Below the pieces are notes generated by a model, which saw nothing but the letters and a program-made list of their open reading frames with translations, made no database searches and was not told the DNA's origin. 64,000 bases of DNA from Streptomyces sp. B21-083 (lineage in GTDB: Bacteria > Actinomycetota > Actinomycetes > Streptomycetales > Streptomycetaceae), in NCBI RefSeq assembly GCF_036898825.1, contig NZ_JARUND010000001.1, positions 3,348,001 to 3,412,000 of the forward strand, written 5' to 3'. The translations under genes and the position numbers were made by a program. Shown here piece by piece: positions 41,952 through 50,935 of this stretch. Position 1 is the first letter of the stretch. Every line of letters starts with the position of its first letter.

Positions 41952-43016
41952 ATGACCGCTGACGCAGTATCGGCGTCGGTCGCGGAGGCCGGCGGGGCGG
42001 CCGTCGCCGCCCCGCCGGACCGCGGTCCCCGCCGCGCCCGGGCCGCCTACCTCCGGTACGGGGCGGGCAAGCTGGGCGGCGCTGTCGTCTCCCTGCTCGC
42101 CGTCCTCGTCACCAGCTTCTTCCTCTTCCGGCTGATCCCCGGCGACCCGGTCAAGACCATGACGGGTGGACGCCAGGTGTCGGCTGCCCAACTGGCCTCA
42201 TACCGGCGGGAGTTCGGTCTGGATCTGCCGCTGTGGCAGCAGTTCACGGACTACTGCGGCAAGGCTCTGACCGGCGACCTCGGCACGTCGTACCAGTTCC
42301 GGGCGCCTGTGATCGACAAGATCACCGAGGCACTGCCGAACACCCTGATTCTCACAGGCACCGCGTTCGTCCTGTACACCGCGCTCGGCGTCTTCCTGGG
42401 CACCCGTGCGGCGTGGCGGAGTGGCGGAACAGGTGACCGGCTCAACACCGGTCTCGCGCTCGCTCTCTACTCGATTCCGTCGTTCTGGCTCGGGCTGCTG
42501 CTCATCATCGTCTTCTCGGTGGGGATCGGCCCGATCCCGGGGCTCTTCCCGACCGGCGGCATGGAGTCGGGCGGTGAGACAGGATTCGCGTACGTCCTCG
42601 ATGTCGCCCACCATCTCGTCCTGCCGGTGGTGACGCTGGTCGCCGTCGAGTACGGACAGACCCTGCTCGTCACCCGCTCGGCGCTGCTCGACGAGATGGG
42701 CGGCGACTATCTGACGACCGCCCGCGCGAAGGGCCTCAGGGACGACCTGGTCCGGCGTCGGCATGCCGTGCCGAACGCCATGCTGCCGACCATGACGCTG
42801 ATCTTCGTCAACCTCGGCCGGACCGTCGCGGGCGTGATCCTCGTAGAGACCGTCTTCTCCTGGCCGGGCCTCGGAGGGCTCTTCTACCAAGCCCTGAGCG
42901 TGCCCGATCTCCCGCTCGTCCAGGGGCTGTTCTTCGTCTTCGCCACGGCGGTGATCGTGATGAACACGCTGGCCGATCTGCTCTATCCGCTCCTCGATCC
43001 CAGGGTGGGCCGATGA
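41952..43016 (+). CDS. Peptide ABC importer permease, OppB type
   Basis: This 354-residue permease has a charged 40-residue cytoplasmic start, then AVVSLLAVLVTSFFLFRLIP, followed by GDPVKTMTGGRQVSAAQLAS as in OppB. The coupling loop reads GDYLTTARAKGLRDDLVRRR, and it ends ADLLYPLLDPRVGR. About six helices are expected. ATG 41952 lies 32 bases after the SBP stop. It is paired with the C permease, whose start overlaps its stop (ATGA). Confidence 0.9.
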   Translation: MTADAVSASVAEAGGAAVAAPPDRGPRRARAAYLRYGAGKLGGAVVSLLAVLVTSFFLFRLIPGDPVKTMTGGRQVSAAQLASYRREFGLDLPLWQQFTDYCGKALTGDLGTSYQFRAPVIDKITEALPNTLILTGTAFVLYTALGVFLGTRAAWRSGGTGDRLNTGLALALYSIPSFWLGLLLIIVFSVGIGPIPGLFPTGGMESGGETGFAYVLDVAHHLVLPVVTLVAVEYGQTLLVTRSALLDEMGGDYLTTARAKGLRDDLVRRRHAVPNAMLPTMTLIFVNLGRTVAGVILVETVFSWPGLGGLFYQALSVPDLPLVQGLFFVFATAVIVMNTLADLLYPLLDPRVGR

Positions 43017-43942
43017 CCGCCGAAGCGACTTCCCCGGCGGCGCGCGCTCCGGCCGGTCCGCGGCGACTTGCCCGGCAGCGGCGCCGCGCCTCCGTCTTCC
43101 GGTTCTGGAATCGGTACCGAAGCCACCGCGCCGGACTTCTGGGCCTGGCGCTGCTCGCCCTCTTCGCGCTGGCCGCGCTGACCGCGCCACTGACGGTCGG
43201 TTCGGACGTCTCAAGCGTGACGGACGCGCCAGGACAGCCGATGGAGAGCCCGAGCGGTGCGTTCCCGCTGGGCACCGACCGGTTCGGGCGCGATCTGCTG
43301 GGCCTGCTCGTCTGGGGCACGCGGGTCTCCCTGCTCATCGGGCTCCTCGCGGCGCTGCTCTCCGTGGTGATCGGGGCACTGGTCGGGATCACCGCCGGAC
43401 ACTTCCGTGGGGTGTACGCGTCTGTGATCATGCGGGTCACCGACTGGTTCCTGGTGATGCCGACACTCGTGCTCGCCATCGCGCTGGCCACCGTCATGTC
43501 CCGCTCGCTGGGCACGGTGGTGCTGGCGATCGGCGTGACGTCCTGGCCGACCACGGCCCGGCTGGTGCGGGCGCAGACGCTGGCGGTGGAGTCGCGGCCG
43601 TACATCGAACGCGCGAAGGCGCTCGGCGGTGGGCACTGGCACGTCATGTCCCGGCATGTGCTGCCCAACGTGATGCCGCTGGTGCTGGCACAGGCCACAC
43701 TGATCATCTCCTCCTCCATCCTCGCCGAGGCGACCCTCGCCTTCCTCGGACTCGGCGATCCGACGGTCGTGTCCTGGGGCGGCCTGCTCCAGGAGGCACG
43801 CGAGGCGGGCGCGGTCAGCTCCGGCGACTGGTGGTATCTGGTACCGCCGGGCATCGCGATCGCCGTCGTCGCGCTGGCGTTCACCCTGTGCGGGCGCGCG
43901 GTGGAATCCGTTCTCAACCCCAGGCTGGGCGTGGCCCGTTGA
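43013..43942 (+). CDS. Peptide ABC importer permease, OppC type
   Basis: This 309-residue permease has a cytoplasmic Arg-rich start (RRLARQRRRASVFRFWNRYR), about six helices, and the OppC hallmark AFPLGTDRFGRDLLGLLVWG. Its EAA loop is RPYIERAKALGGGHWHVMSR, followed by AEATLAFLGLGDPTVVSWG. The end VESVLNPRLGVAR is typical. It overlaps both the B permease stop and the ATPase start (TTGA), so the unit is tightly coupled. Confidence 0.9.
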   Translation: MTAEATSPAARAPAGPRRLARQRRRASVFRFWNRYRSHRAGLLGLALLALFALAALTAPLTVGSDVSSVTDAPGQPMESPSGAFPLGTDRFGRDLLGLLVWGTRVSLLIGLLAALLSVVIGALVGITAGHFRGVYASVIMRVTDWFLVMPTLVLAIALATVMSRSLGTVVLAIGVTSWPTTARLVRAQTLAVESRPYIERAKALGGGHWHVMSRHVLPNVMPLVLAQATLIISSSILAEATLAFLGLGDPTVVSWGGLLQEAREAGAVSSGDWWYLVPPGIAIAVVALAFTLCGRAVESVLNPRLGVAR

Positions 43943-44946
43943 ATCTGCTGGAGGTCCGGAACCTCACTGTCACCTACGCGGGCGGGGCAGCCGCCCTACG
44001 CGGTGTGGACCTGTCGCTGCCGGTCGGCCAGAAACTCGGCATCGCGGGCGAGTCGGGCTGCGGCAAGTCGACGTTGGCGCTCGCGCTGCTCAGGCTGCTG
44101 CCGGCCGGGACCCGGATCGGCGGGGAGATCCTGCTGGACGGTGAGGACATCCTGACAATGCGGTGGGGACAGGTACGGGCCATCCGCTGGGCAGGAGCGT
44201 CGATCGTCTTCCAGGGGGCGATGCACTCGCTCAACGCCGTGCACCGCGTGGGCGACCAGATCGCGGAGCCGATTCTGCTGCACCGCAAGGCGACCCCGAC
44301 CGCGGCGCGGAGGAGAGTGGGTGAACTGCTGGAGCACGTAGGCCTGCCGACGGCGCGGGCTTCGGCGTATCCACACGAACTCTCCGGCGGCCAGCGCCAG
44401 CGGGTCATGATCGCCATGGCTCTGGCCTGCGACCCGCAGCTGATCATCGCCGACGAGCCCACGACAGCCCTGGACGTGATGATCCAGGCACAGATCCTGA
44501 GGCTGATCGAGCAGCTCGTCACCGAGCAGGACCTGGGCCTGATCATGATCAGTCACGACCTGGCGGTCCTCGCCGACACCTGCGACCGGCTTGCCGTGAT
44601 GTACGCGGGCCGGGTGGTCGAGGAGGGGCCGGCCCGGGAGGTACCGGCGGGTGCCCGGCACCCGTACGCGGCGGCCCTCTCGGCGGCGTTCCCCCGCATC
44701 GGAGACCTGACATCGCGGTTCGCACCGCGTGGCCTGCCGGGTGATCCACCGGATCCGGCCGCGCTCCCCACCGGCTGCGCCTTCCACCCGCGCTGTCCGA
44801 TGGCGCTGGAGTCCTGCTCGGTACAGGACCAGGAGCTGCGGGACGCGGGCGCGGGCAGACGGGCGGCGTGCGTGCGGGTGGCGTCGGGCACGGCGGTGCC
44901 CGTGGAGAGACACGAGGGGGAAGACCTGAGGAGCAGCGCGCCGTGA
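43939..44946 (+). CDS. Peptide ABC importer ATPase, OppD type
   Basis: This 335-residue ATPase has Walker A GESGCGKSTLALALL, VFQGAMHSLNAVHRVG, signature LSGGQRQRVMIAMAL, Walker [22 protein letters not shown] and a C-terminal PTGCAFHPRCPMALESC cysteine motif. The start is TTG 43939, sharing TTGA with the permease stop, giving LLEVRNLTVTY at the start. An upstream extension exists but lies inside the permease gene. It works with the OppF that follows. Confidence 0.88.
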   Translation: MNLLEVRNLTVTYAGGAAALRGVDLSLPVGQKLGIAGESGCGKSTLALALLRLLPAGTRIGGEILLDGEDILTMRWGQVRAIRWAGASIVFQGAMHSLNAVHRVGDQIAEPILLHRKATPTAARRRVGELLEHVGLPTARASAYPHELSGGQRQRVMIAMALACDPQLIIADEPTTALDVMIQAQILRLIEQLVTEQDLGLIMISHDLAVLADTCDRLAVMYAGRVVEEGPAREVPAGARHPYAAALSAAFPRIGDLTSRFAPRGLPGDPPDPAALPTGCAFHPRCPMALESCSVQDQELRDAGAGRRAACVRVASGTAVPVERHEGEDLRSSAP

Positions 44947-45989
44947 GTGAGGACCACCAGCCCCTGACGGAGGACCGGCACGCGCCGGCCTCCACTCCGC
45001 CGGACACCGTCCCGCCGCTGCTGGCCGCCGAGGGCCTCCACGTCGTTTTCCCCGGCCGGCAGGGTGCTCCGAGCGCCCGTGCTGTCGATGGGGTCGACCT
45101 CGACATCCGCCCGGGCGAGATCATCGCGCTGGTCGGTGAGTCCGGCTGCGGCAAGACGACGCTGGCCCGCTCGCTCCTCGGCCTGGTTCGGCCGACCGGG
45201 GGCCGCGTCAGCTTCGGCGGGAAGCCGCTGGAGTACTCCTCTCGGGGGCTGAAGGCGTACCGAAAGCGCGTGCAGCTGGTGCTCCAGGATCCGACCGGAT
45301 CGCTGAACCCGCGGCACACGGTGTACGACGCGGTGGCCGAGGGACTGCGAATCCACAGATACGCCGGAGACGAGCGGGCGGCGGTCGCGGGAGCCCTTTC
45401 CCGAGCGGGCCTGCGACCGCCCGAGCGCTTCTTCCTGAGCTACCCGCACGAGCTGTCCGGAGGCCAGCGTCAGCGCGTGGTCATCGCCGGTGCCCTGGTC
45501 CTGGAGCCCGAACTCATCGTCGCCGATGAGCCGGTGGCCTCGCTGGACGCCTCCGTGCGCGGCGAGATCCTTGCCCTGCTGCTGCGCCTGCGGGCCGAAC
45601 TGGGCCTGTCCGCCCTGGTGGTGACCCACGATCTGGGCCTGGCGTGGAACATCGCCGACCGGGTCGCGGTGATGTACCTGGGCCGGATCGTGGAGACGGG
45701 GGACGTCGAACAGGTCCTCGCGGCACCTCGGCACCCCTACACCCAGGCCCTGTTGTCGGTCCTCCCGGAGGCACCGGGCGACCCCGTGATTCTCACCGGC
45801 GAACCCCCCGACCCCTCACGTGTCCCCACCGGTTGCCGCTTCCATGTCCGCTGCCAGATCCTGGCGAACGGGGAGGCGGAGCGAGCGGGCGTCGCGGACG
45901 ACTGCCGGACCCAGGATCTGGAGGTGCTGGGCGGCGGCAGAGGGGAACAGGTGGCGTGCCACTGGGCGCGAGCGAGAGTCCCCGACTGA
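44943..45989 (+). CDS. Peptide ABC importer ATPase, OppF type
   Basis: This 348-residue ATPase starts at GTG 44943, overlapping the previous stop (GTGA). Walker A is GESGCGKTTLARSLL, followed by LQLVLQDPTGSLNPRHTV-type D-loop region, signature LSGGQRQRVVIAGAL, Walker B LIVADEPVASLDAS and a C-terminal PTGCRFHVRCQI. A 25-residue acidic/Pro-rich start precedes the ATPase fold. It completes an A-B-C-D-F importer of unknown peptide specificity. Confidence 0.9.
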   Translation: MSEDHQPLTEDRHAPASTPPDTVPPLLAAEGLHVVFPGRQGAPSARAVDGVDLDIRPGEIIALVGESGCGKTTLARSLLGLVRPTGGRVSFGGKPLEYSSRGLKAYRKRVQLVLQDPTGSLNPRHTVYDAVAEGLRIHRYAGDERAAVAGALSRAGLRPPERFFLSYPHELSGGQRQRVVIAGALVLEPELIVADEPVASLDASVRGEILALLLRLRAELGLSALVVTHDLGLAWNIADRVAVMYLGRIVETGDVEQVLAAPRHPYTQALLSVLPEAPGDPVILTGEPPDPSRVPTGCRFHVRCQILANGEAERAGVADDCRTQDLEVLGGGRGEQVACHWARARVPD

Positions 45990-46104
45990 TGTCGTGAACG
46001 GTGGCACCGTCATGGTCGCCGCCTCGACCTCGCCGAGGTCTTGCGCGGCGGACGGCGGTTTATTCGTTCGACAGCCGACCGCCGATCCGGGATGCTCACC
46101 GGCG

Positions 46105-46617
46105 ATGACCCGAACCGATACGCCTCCCGCGTGGGACGAGCGCACCCAGTTGTCCACCTTCCTCGACTACGTACGTGACACCGCCCGCGCCAAGTGCGAG
46201 GGCGTGTCCCCGGAGGACGCCGTCAAGGCGCCGCTGCCGGGATCGCCGTTGATGACCCTGTGCGGGCTGATCAACCATCTGCGGTGGGTGGAGTTCTGGT
46301 GGTTCCAGGCGGTGTTCCTGGGCGAAGAGCTCGCGGGCCCGCTCCTGGAGGAAACGGACGACGACCCGGATCCGGAGATGCGGCTGGCCGTGGAGTTCCC
46401 GCTCGCTCAGCTCCTCGCCGAGTACGAGGAACAGAGCGCCCGTTACCGGGAGTTGATCGCGACCCGCGACCTCGACGAGTTGGCCGAGCGGCCCGTCCGC
46501 GACGGCCTCCACGTGAACCTCCGCTGGGTGATCCTCCACCTCATCGAGGAGACCGCCCGCCACAACGGTCACATCGACATCGTCCGTGAACTGATCGACG
46601 GCGTGACGGGCGACTGA
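46105..46617 (+). CDS. DinB/DUF664-family protein, possible mycothiol-dependent transferase
   Basis: This 170-residue four-helix-bundle protein has LCGLINHLRWVEFWWFQAVF, with the first metal His in NHL, and ILHLIEETARHNGHIDIVRE, with two later His residues. These match the three-His metal site of the DinB superfamily in which actinobacterial members use mycothiol. The start ATG 46105 begins MTRTDTPPAWD. The open frame upstream lies in noncoding sequence after the importer. Thiol-transferase activity is inferred from the family, not shown here; mshB is elsewhere in the window. Confidence 0.8.
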   Translation: MTRTDTPPAWDERTQLSTFLDYVRDTARAKCEGVSPEDAVKAPLPGSPLMTLCGLINHLRWVEFWWFQAVFLGEELAGPLLEETDDDPDPEMRLAVEFPLAQLLAEYEEQSARYRELIATRDLDELAERPVRDGLHVNLRWVILHLIEETARHNGHIDIVRELIDGVTGD

Positions 46618-46662
46618 GCGGCGCGGGTCATACGGGAAAGCAGCGCGACCGCTGGTGAAAAG

Positions 46663-46699
46663 CCGGTTCCCGGCACCCCATCGGGGTACCGGGAACCGG
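46663..46699. terminator. Bidirectional terminator between the DinB gene and the bldK-type operon
   Basis: CCGGTTCCCGGCACCCC pairs with GGGGTACCGGGAACCGG (16 of 17 pairs, one mismatch) around a 3-nt loop. It lies between the DinB stop and the last bldK-type ATPase stop. Confidence 0.85.
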
Positions 46700-46716
46700 T
46701 GCGAACCAGGAAGACC

Positions 46717-47865
46717 TCAGGCCGCGTGCACGACGTCCTTCTCCTCGGCGAAGTGGCACGCCGACTCGTGAGCCGCGTTGGAGTCCGAGCCCCTGAAGCG
46801 CTCGGGGACCGCCAGCAGCGGCGTCTCCTCGGCACACTTGTCCTGCGCCTTCCAGCACCGGGTCCGGAAGCTGCAGCCGGACGGCGGGTTGGCGGGCGAC
46901 GGCACGTCACCGGTCAGGATGATCCGCTCCCGGCCCTCACGGGCGTCCGGGTCGGGCACCGGGACCGCCGACAGCAACGCCTGGGTGTAGGGGTGTGTCG
47001 GGTGGTCGTAGATCTGCTCGTCGGTGCCGATCTCGGCCATCTTGCCGAGGTACATCACCCCCACACGGTCCGAGATGTGCCGGACGATCGACAGGTCGTG
47101 GGCGATGAAGATGTAGGAGAGGTTGAACTCGTCCTGCAGTCGCTCCATCAGGTTGATGACCTGTGCCTGGACGGACACGTCGAGCGCCGACACCGGCTCG
47201 TCACAGATGATGATCTCCGGGTTCAGGGCCAGACCGCGCGCGATACCGATGCGCTGACGCTGGCCGCCGGAGAACTGGTGCGGATACCGGTTGACGTACT
47301 CGGGGTTGAGGCCGACGACGTCGAGCAGTTCCTGCACCTTGCGGCGACGGTCGCCCTTGGGGGCCACCTCGGGGTGGATGTCGAAGGGCTCCCCGATGAT
47401 GTCGCCGACCGTCATACGCGGGTTGAGCGAGGTGTACGGGTCCTGGAAGACCATCTGGATATTGCGTCGCACAGCCTTCAGCGCGCGCCCGGACAGCTTG
47501 GTGATGTCCTGGCCCTTGTAGAAGACCTCGCCGGCCGTCGCCCGCTCCAGGGTCATCAGAAGCTTGGCCACGGTGGACTTGCCGCAGCCGGACTCTCCCA
47601 CGATGCCCAGGGTCTCGCCCTGGTACAGGTCGAAGGAGATGCCGTCGACCGCCTTGACGGCGCCGACCTGCTTCTTGAACAGGACGCCCATGGTCAGCGG
47701 GAAGTGCTTCACCAGGTTGCGCACCTGGAGGATCGGTTCGCCCCGCTCGACGGGTGCTTCGATCGCGGCGACCGACTCCGTTCCGGAGCGGGCTTCCACC
47801 ACCTCGACGTCGGAGACGTTCGGCGTTACGTCCTGCGGCTCCTCGTTCTTGCTGAGCTCAGCCAT
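46717..47865 (-). CDS. bldKE: BldK-type oligopeptide importer ATPase (OppF type)
   Basis: This 382-residue ATPase has a 40-residue acidic start and then VRNLVKHFPLTMGVLFKKQV (OppF N-terminus). Walker A is GESGCGKSTVAKLL, with MVFQDPYTSLNPRMTVG, signature FSGGQRQRIGIARGL, Walker B IIICDEPVSALDVS, IAHDLSIVRH and the Cys-rich SGCSFRTRCWKAQDKCA. Start ATG 47865 overlaps the stop of the upstream ATPase. The symbol rests on locus layout (binding protein, two permeases and two ATPases beside typA) and recall of the S. coelicolor bldK genes; which ATPase is D or E is inferred from order. In bldK, loss blocks aerial mycelium formation. Confidence 0.78.
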   Translation of the reverse strand: MAELSKNEEPQDVTPNVSDVEVVEARSGTESVAAIEAPVERGEPILQVRNLVKHFPLTMGVLFKKQVGAVKAVDGISFDLYQGETLGIVGESGCGKSTVAKLLMTLERATAGEVFYKGQDITKLSGRALKAVRRNIQMVFQDPYTSLNPRMTVGDIIGEPFDIHPEVAPKGDRRRKVQELLDVVGLNPEYVNRYPHQFSGGQRQRIGIARGLALNPEIIICDEPVSALDVSVQAQVINLMERLQDEFNLSYIFIAHDLSIVRHISDRVGVMYLGKMAEIGTDEQIYDHPTHPYTQALLSAVPVPDPDAREGRERIILTGDVPSPANPPSGCSFRTRCWKAQDKCAEETPLLAVPERFRGSDSNAAHESACHFAEEKDVVHAA

Positions 47866-48910
47866 GGATCGTCTCCGTCCAGAAGTGGCACGCCGAACCG
47901 CGGCCGGCCAGCTCGGTGCCGTCCCGCTCCGTGACTTGAAGCAGGTCCGGGACCTGCGTACGGCAGATGTCCTCGGCCCTGGGACAGCGCGGGTTGAAGG
48001 CGCAACCAGTCGGAACACGCAGCAGGTTGGGCGGCAGGCCCTTGATCGCGTACAGCTCCTGGCCCTTCTGGTCCAGGCGCGGGATCGAGTCCAGCAGGCC
48101 GCGGGTGTACGGGTGCGCCGGCCGCTTGTACAGCTCGTGGACCGGGGCACGCTCCACGATCCGGCCCGCGTACATCACCGCGATCTTGTCCGCGACGTCG
48201 GCGACCACGCCCAGGTCGTGGGTGATCAGGATGAGGCCCATGTTGTACTCGCGCTGCAACTCGGCGAGCAGGTCCATGACCTGGGCCTGGACCGTCACGT
48301 CGAGGGCCGTCGTGGGCTCGTCGGCGATGATCAGATCCGGCTCCAGGGCCAGCGCCATGGCGATCATGATGCGCTGACGCATGCCCCCGGAGAACTGGTG
48401 CGCGTAGTCGTTCACACGGGCGGCGGCGGCCGGGATCTTCACCCGGTCCATCAGCTCGATCGACTTGAGCTTGGCGTCCTTCTTGGACATGCCGTGGTGG
48501 ACGCGGAACATCTCGCCCAGCTGGTAACCGACGCTGAGCACCGGGTTGAGCGAGCTGAGCGCGTCCTGGAAGATCATGGCGATGCCCTGACCGCGGATGC
48601 GGCGGCGCTCCTCGTCGGACATCTTGAGCATGTCCTGGCCCTGGAAGAGGATCTCCCCCTGGGGGATCCGCGCCGGCGGCATGTCGAGAATGCCCATGAT
48701 CGCCTGCGCGGTCACCGACTTGCCGGAGCCGGACTCGCCGAGCACGGCGAGCGTCTCGCCCGCGTGCACGTTGTAGTTGACACCGTTGACGGCTCGTACG
48801 ACTCCCTCACGGGTGGCGAACTCGACGTGCAGGTCACGCACTTCGAGCAGGGGGGCGTCCTCGCCGTCGCGGGGCCCCGGTACCGGAGCTACTTGTTCGA
48901 TGGTGGTCAT
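47858..48910 (-). CDS. bldKD: BldK-type oligopeptide importer ATPase (OppD type)
   Basis: This 350-residue ATPase has LLEVRDLHVEFATREGVVRA, Walker [30 protein letters not shown], signature [15 protein letters not shown], Walker [26 protein letters not shown] and the Cys motif PTGCAFNPRCPRAEDIC. ATG 48910 follows a GGAGG-type site (plus-strand CGCCTCCC). It pairs with the OppF-type ATPase, which overlaps its stop, and lies 11 bases after the C permease. Confidence 0.82.
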   Translation of the reverse strand: MTTIEQVAPVPGPRDGEDAPLLEVRDLHVEFATREGVVRAVNGVNYNVHAGETLAVLGESGSGKSVTAQAIMGILDMPPARIPQGEILFQGQDMLKMSDEERRRIRGQGIAMIFQDALSSLNPVLSVGYQLGEMFRVHHGMSKKDAKLKSIELMDRVKIPAAAARVNDYAHQFSGGMRQRIMIAMALALEPDLIIADEPTTALDVTVQAQVMDLLAELQREYNMGLILITHDLGVVADVADKIAVMYAGRIVERAPVHELYKRPAHPYTRGLLDSIPRLDQKGQELYAIKGLPPNLLRVPTGCAFNPRCPRAEDICRTQVPDLLQVTERDGTELAGRGSACHFWTETIHG

Positions 48911-48921
48911 GTACGCCTCCC

Positions 48922-49863
48922 TCAGCGTGTCTTCGGGTCAAGGGCGTTGCGGACCGCTTCGCCGAGCATGATGAACGCCAGCACCGTGATGGTGAGCATG
49001 ATCGACGGGTAGAGCATGATCCACTGGGCCACCCGGATCTGGGAGCCGCCGTCGGAGATGTCGTTGCCCCACGAGACGCCGTTGAGGCCGAGACCCAGGA
49101 ACGACAGGGTAGCCTCCGCGCCGATGTAGACGCCGAGCGAGATGGTCGCGACGACGATCACCGGGGCCAGGGTGTTCGGCAGGATGTGCCGGAACAGGAT
49201 GCGCGGGGTGCTCGCACCCAGCGCCTTCGCCGCCTGGACGTAGTCGGACTGCTTGGTGGTGATCACCGCACCGCGCATGACGCGGGCCAGCTGGGTCCAG
49301 CCGAAGAAGCCCAGGGCGCCCATGACGACCCAGATCGTCCGGTTCTGGAAGGAGTTGAGGACGACCATGGTACCCAGCAGGAACGGGATACCGAAGAACA
49401 CGTCCACGAGGCGCGACAGGACCGAGTCGACGATCCCGCCGAAGTAACCGGCGATCATGCCGATCAGGCCGCCCGTGACGGTCACGATGAGCGTGGTGCC
49501 GAAGCCGACCGCGATGGAGGCACGGGCACCGTGGATGAGCCGGGCGTAGACGCTGCGGCCCTGCTGGTCGTAGCCCAGCCATTCGGCCGAGAAGACCTTT
49601 CCGAGCTGCGGCTTCTGCAGGTAGTGCTTGGCCAGATCGCCGTAGGCCGGGTTGGCGCTGGTGAACAGGCCGGGGAAGAACGTGATCGTCAGCAGCAGCA
49701 GGATCAGCACCGACGAGACGATGAAGACCTTGTTGCGCCGCAGGTCCTGCCAGGCGTCGCCCCACAGACTGCGGGCCTTCTCGGCCTCGACCGGTTGCGG
49801 GGCGCGGTCGGCCGCGTTGACGTCGTCGGGCGCGGCGACATCGGTTTTGGTCAGGTCAGGCAT
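48922..49863 (-). CDS. bldKC: BldK-type oligopeptide importer permease (OppC type)
   Basis: This 313-residue permease has a Glu/Asp-rich 35-residue cytoplasmic start, then FIVSSVLILLLLTITFFPGL and about six helices. Hallmarks are SAEWLGYDQQGRSVYARLIH (OppC), the coupling loop SDYVQAAKALGASTPRILFR, and GAEATLSFLGLGLNGVSWG. It ends LGEAVRNALDPKTR. Start ATG 49863 overlaps the upstream permease stop by eight bases. The symbol is inferred from locus layout. Confidence 0.8.
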   Translation of the reverse strand: MPDLTKTDVAAPDDVNAADRAPQPVEAEKARSLWGDAWQDLRRNKVFIVSSVLILLLLTITFFPGLFTSANPAYGDLAKHYLQKPQLGKVFSAEWLGYDQQGRSVYARLIHGARASIAVGFGTTLIVTVTGGLIGMIAGYFGGIVDSVLSRLVDVFFGIPFLLGTMVVLNSFQNRTIWVVMGALGFFGWTQLARVMRGAVITTKQSDYVQAAKALGASTPRILFRHILPNTLAPVIVVATISLGVYIGAEATLSFLGLGLNGVSWGNDISDGGSQIRVAQWIMLYPSIMLTITVLAFIMLGEAVRNALDPKTR

Positions 49864-50788
49864 AGCGAATCCTCGGGTCAAGGACCGCGTAAAGCAGGTC
49901 GACAAGGAGGCTGGCAACGAGGTACACGAGCACGAGGATGGTGACCAGGCCCACCAGGGTGGTGCCTTCCCGGCGGATGATCGACTGGTAGATCGTGCCG
50001 CCGATGCCCTGGATGTTGAAGATGCCCTCGGTGATGACGGCACCGCCGAGCAGGCCGCCGATGTCCGTGCCCAGGTAGGTGACCACGGGGATCATCGAGT
50101 TGCGCATCAGGTGGACGGTCACCACCCGGCGCCGGGGCAGGCCCTTCGCGATCGCCGTACGGACGTAGTCGGCACGCATGTTCTCCGCGATCGACGTTCG
50201 GGTCAGCCGGGACACATAGGCGAGCGACGCCGTGGCCAGGACTATGGCCGGCATCAGCAACTGACCGTAGTTCGTGGGGTCGTTGACGTTCGGTTCCAGC
50301 AACTGGAGTTCGTCTGCGAAGATCCACTTGAGGAGGAAGCCGAGGACGAACACCGGGACCGAGATCAGCAGCAGCGTGATCAGCAGCACCGCGGTGTCGG
50401 CGGCGCGCCCGGCGTGCAGGCCGGCGAATACTCCGAGGCTGACCCCGATGACGATCTCAATGGCGAAGGCGAAACCACCCAGGCGCAGGGTCACCGGGAA
50501 GGCGTCGCCGAGCACGTCGGTGACGGGGCGTCCGCTGGCGATCTGCGTGCCGAAGTCGGCGTGCAGGATGATGCCCTTCATGTAATTGAAGTACTGCACA
50601 AAGATGTTCTGATCCAGGCCGTACTCGTGCCGCAGCGCGGCGATCACCTGAGGGCTGCCGCCCTTGTCGCCGAACAGCCCTTGGACCGGGTCACCGGGCA
50701 GCGCGTAGACCATCAGAAAGATCAGCAGGGTCGTCCCGAAGAACACCGGGATCATCTGGAGCAGTCGTCGTGCGACGTAGCGCCCCAT
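49856..50788 (-). CDS. bldKA: BldK-type oligopeptide importer permease (OppB type)
   Basis: This 310-residue permease begins MGRYVARRLLQMIPVFFGTT. Start ATG 50788 is supported by TTTTTTTGGAGGCACG upstream. OppB features are LRHEYGLDQNIFVQYFNYM, SGRPVTDVLGDAFPVTLRLG and the coupling loop ADYVRTAIAKGLPRRRVV, ending ADLLYAVLDPRIRYA-like. A large imperfect hairpin separates it from the binding-protein gene upstream. Name inferred: in S. coelicolor bldKA is a permease. Confidence 0.8.
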   Translation of the reverse strand: MGRYVARRLLQMIPVFFGTTLLIFLMVYALPGDPVQGLFGDKGGSPQVIAALRHEYGLDQNIFVQYFNYMKGIILHADFGTQIASGRPVTDVLGDAFPVTLRLGGFAFAIEIVIGVSLGVFAGLHAGRAADTAVLLITLLLISVPVFVLGFLLKWIFADELQLLEPNVNDPTNYGQLLMPAIVLATASLAYVSRLTRTSIAENMRADYVRTAIAKGLPRRRVVTVHLMRNSMIPVVTYLGTDIGGLLGGAVITEGIFNIQGIGGTIYQSIIRREGTTLVGLVTILVLVYLVASLLVDLLYAVLDPRIRYA

Positions 50789-50824
50789 CGTGCCTCCAAA
50801 AAAAGTCACAGCGGGCAAGCAGGC

Positions 50825-50871
50825 GGGCCCTTTCCACGCACACCGCCTGGCGGTGCGCGTGGAAAGGGCCC
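50825..50871 (-). promoter_or_regulatory. Intra-operon hairpin between bldKB and bldKA
   Basis: A 15-bp stem (50825-50839 with 50857-50871) continues, after one A-C mismatch, as a 6-bp stem to a 3-nt loop (CTG, 50847-50849). It is 64 bases beyond the binding-protein stop and about 36 bases before the permease start. Such hairpins after SBP genes commonly cause partial termination or stabilise the SBP message, so more binding protein than permease is made. Confidence 0.8.
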
Positions 50872-50935
50872 CCCGGCCGCTGCCGCTGCTGTCCGGGACT
50901 CGTTGTGGGCGCCCCGGACAACGGGCTGTCTGCGG

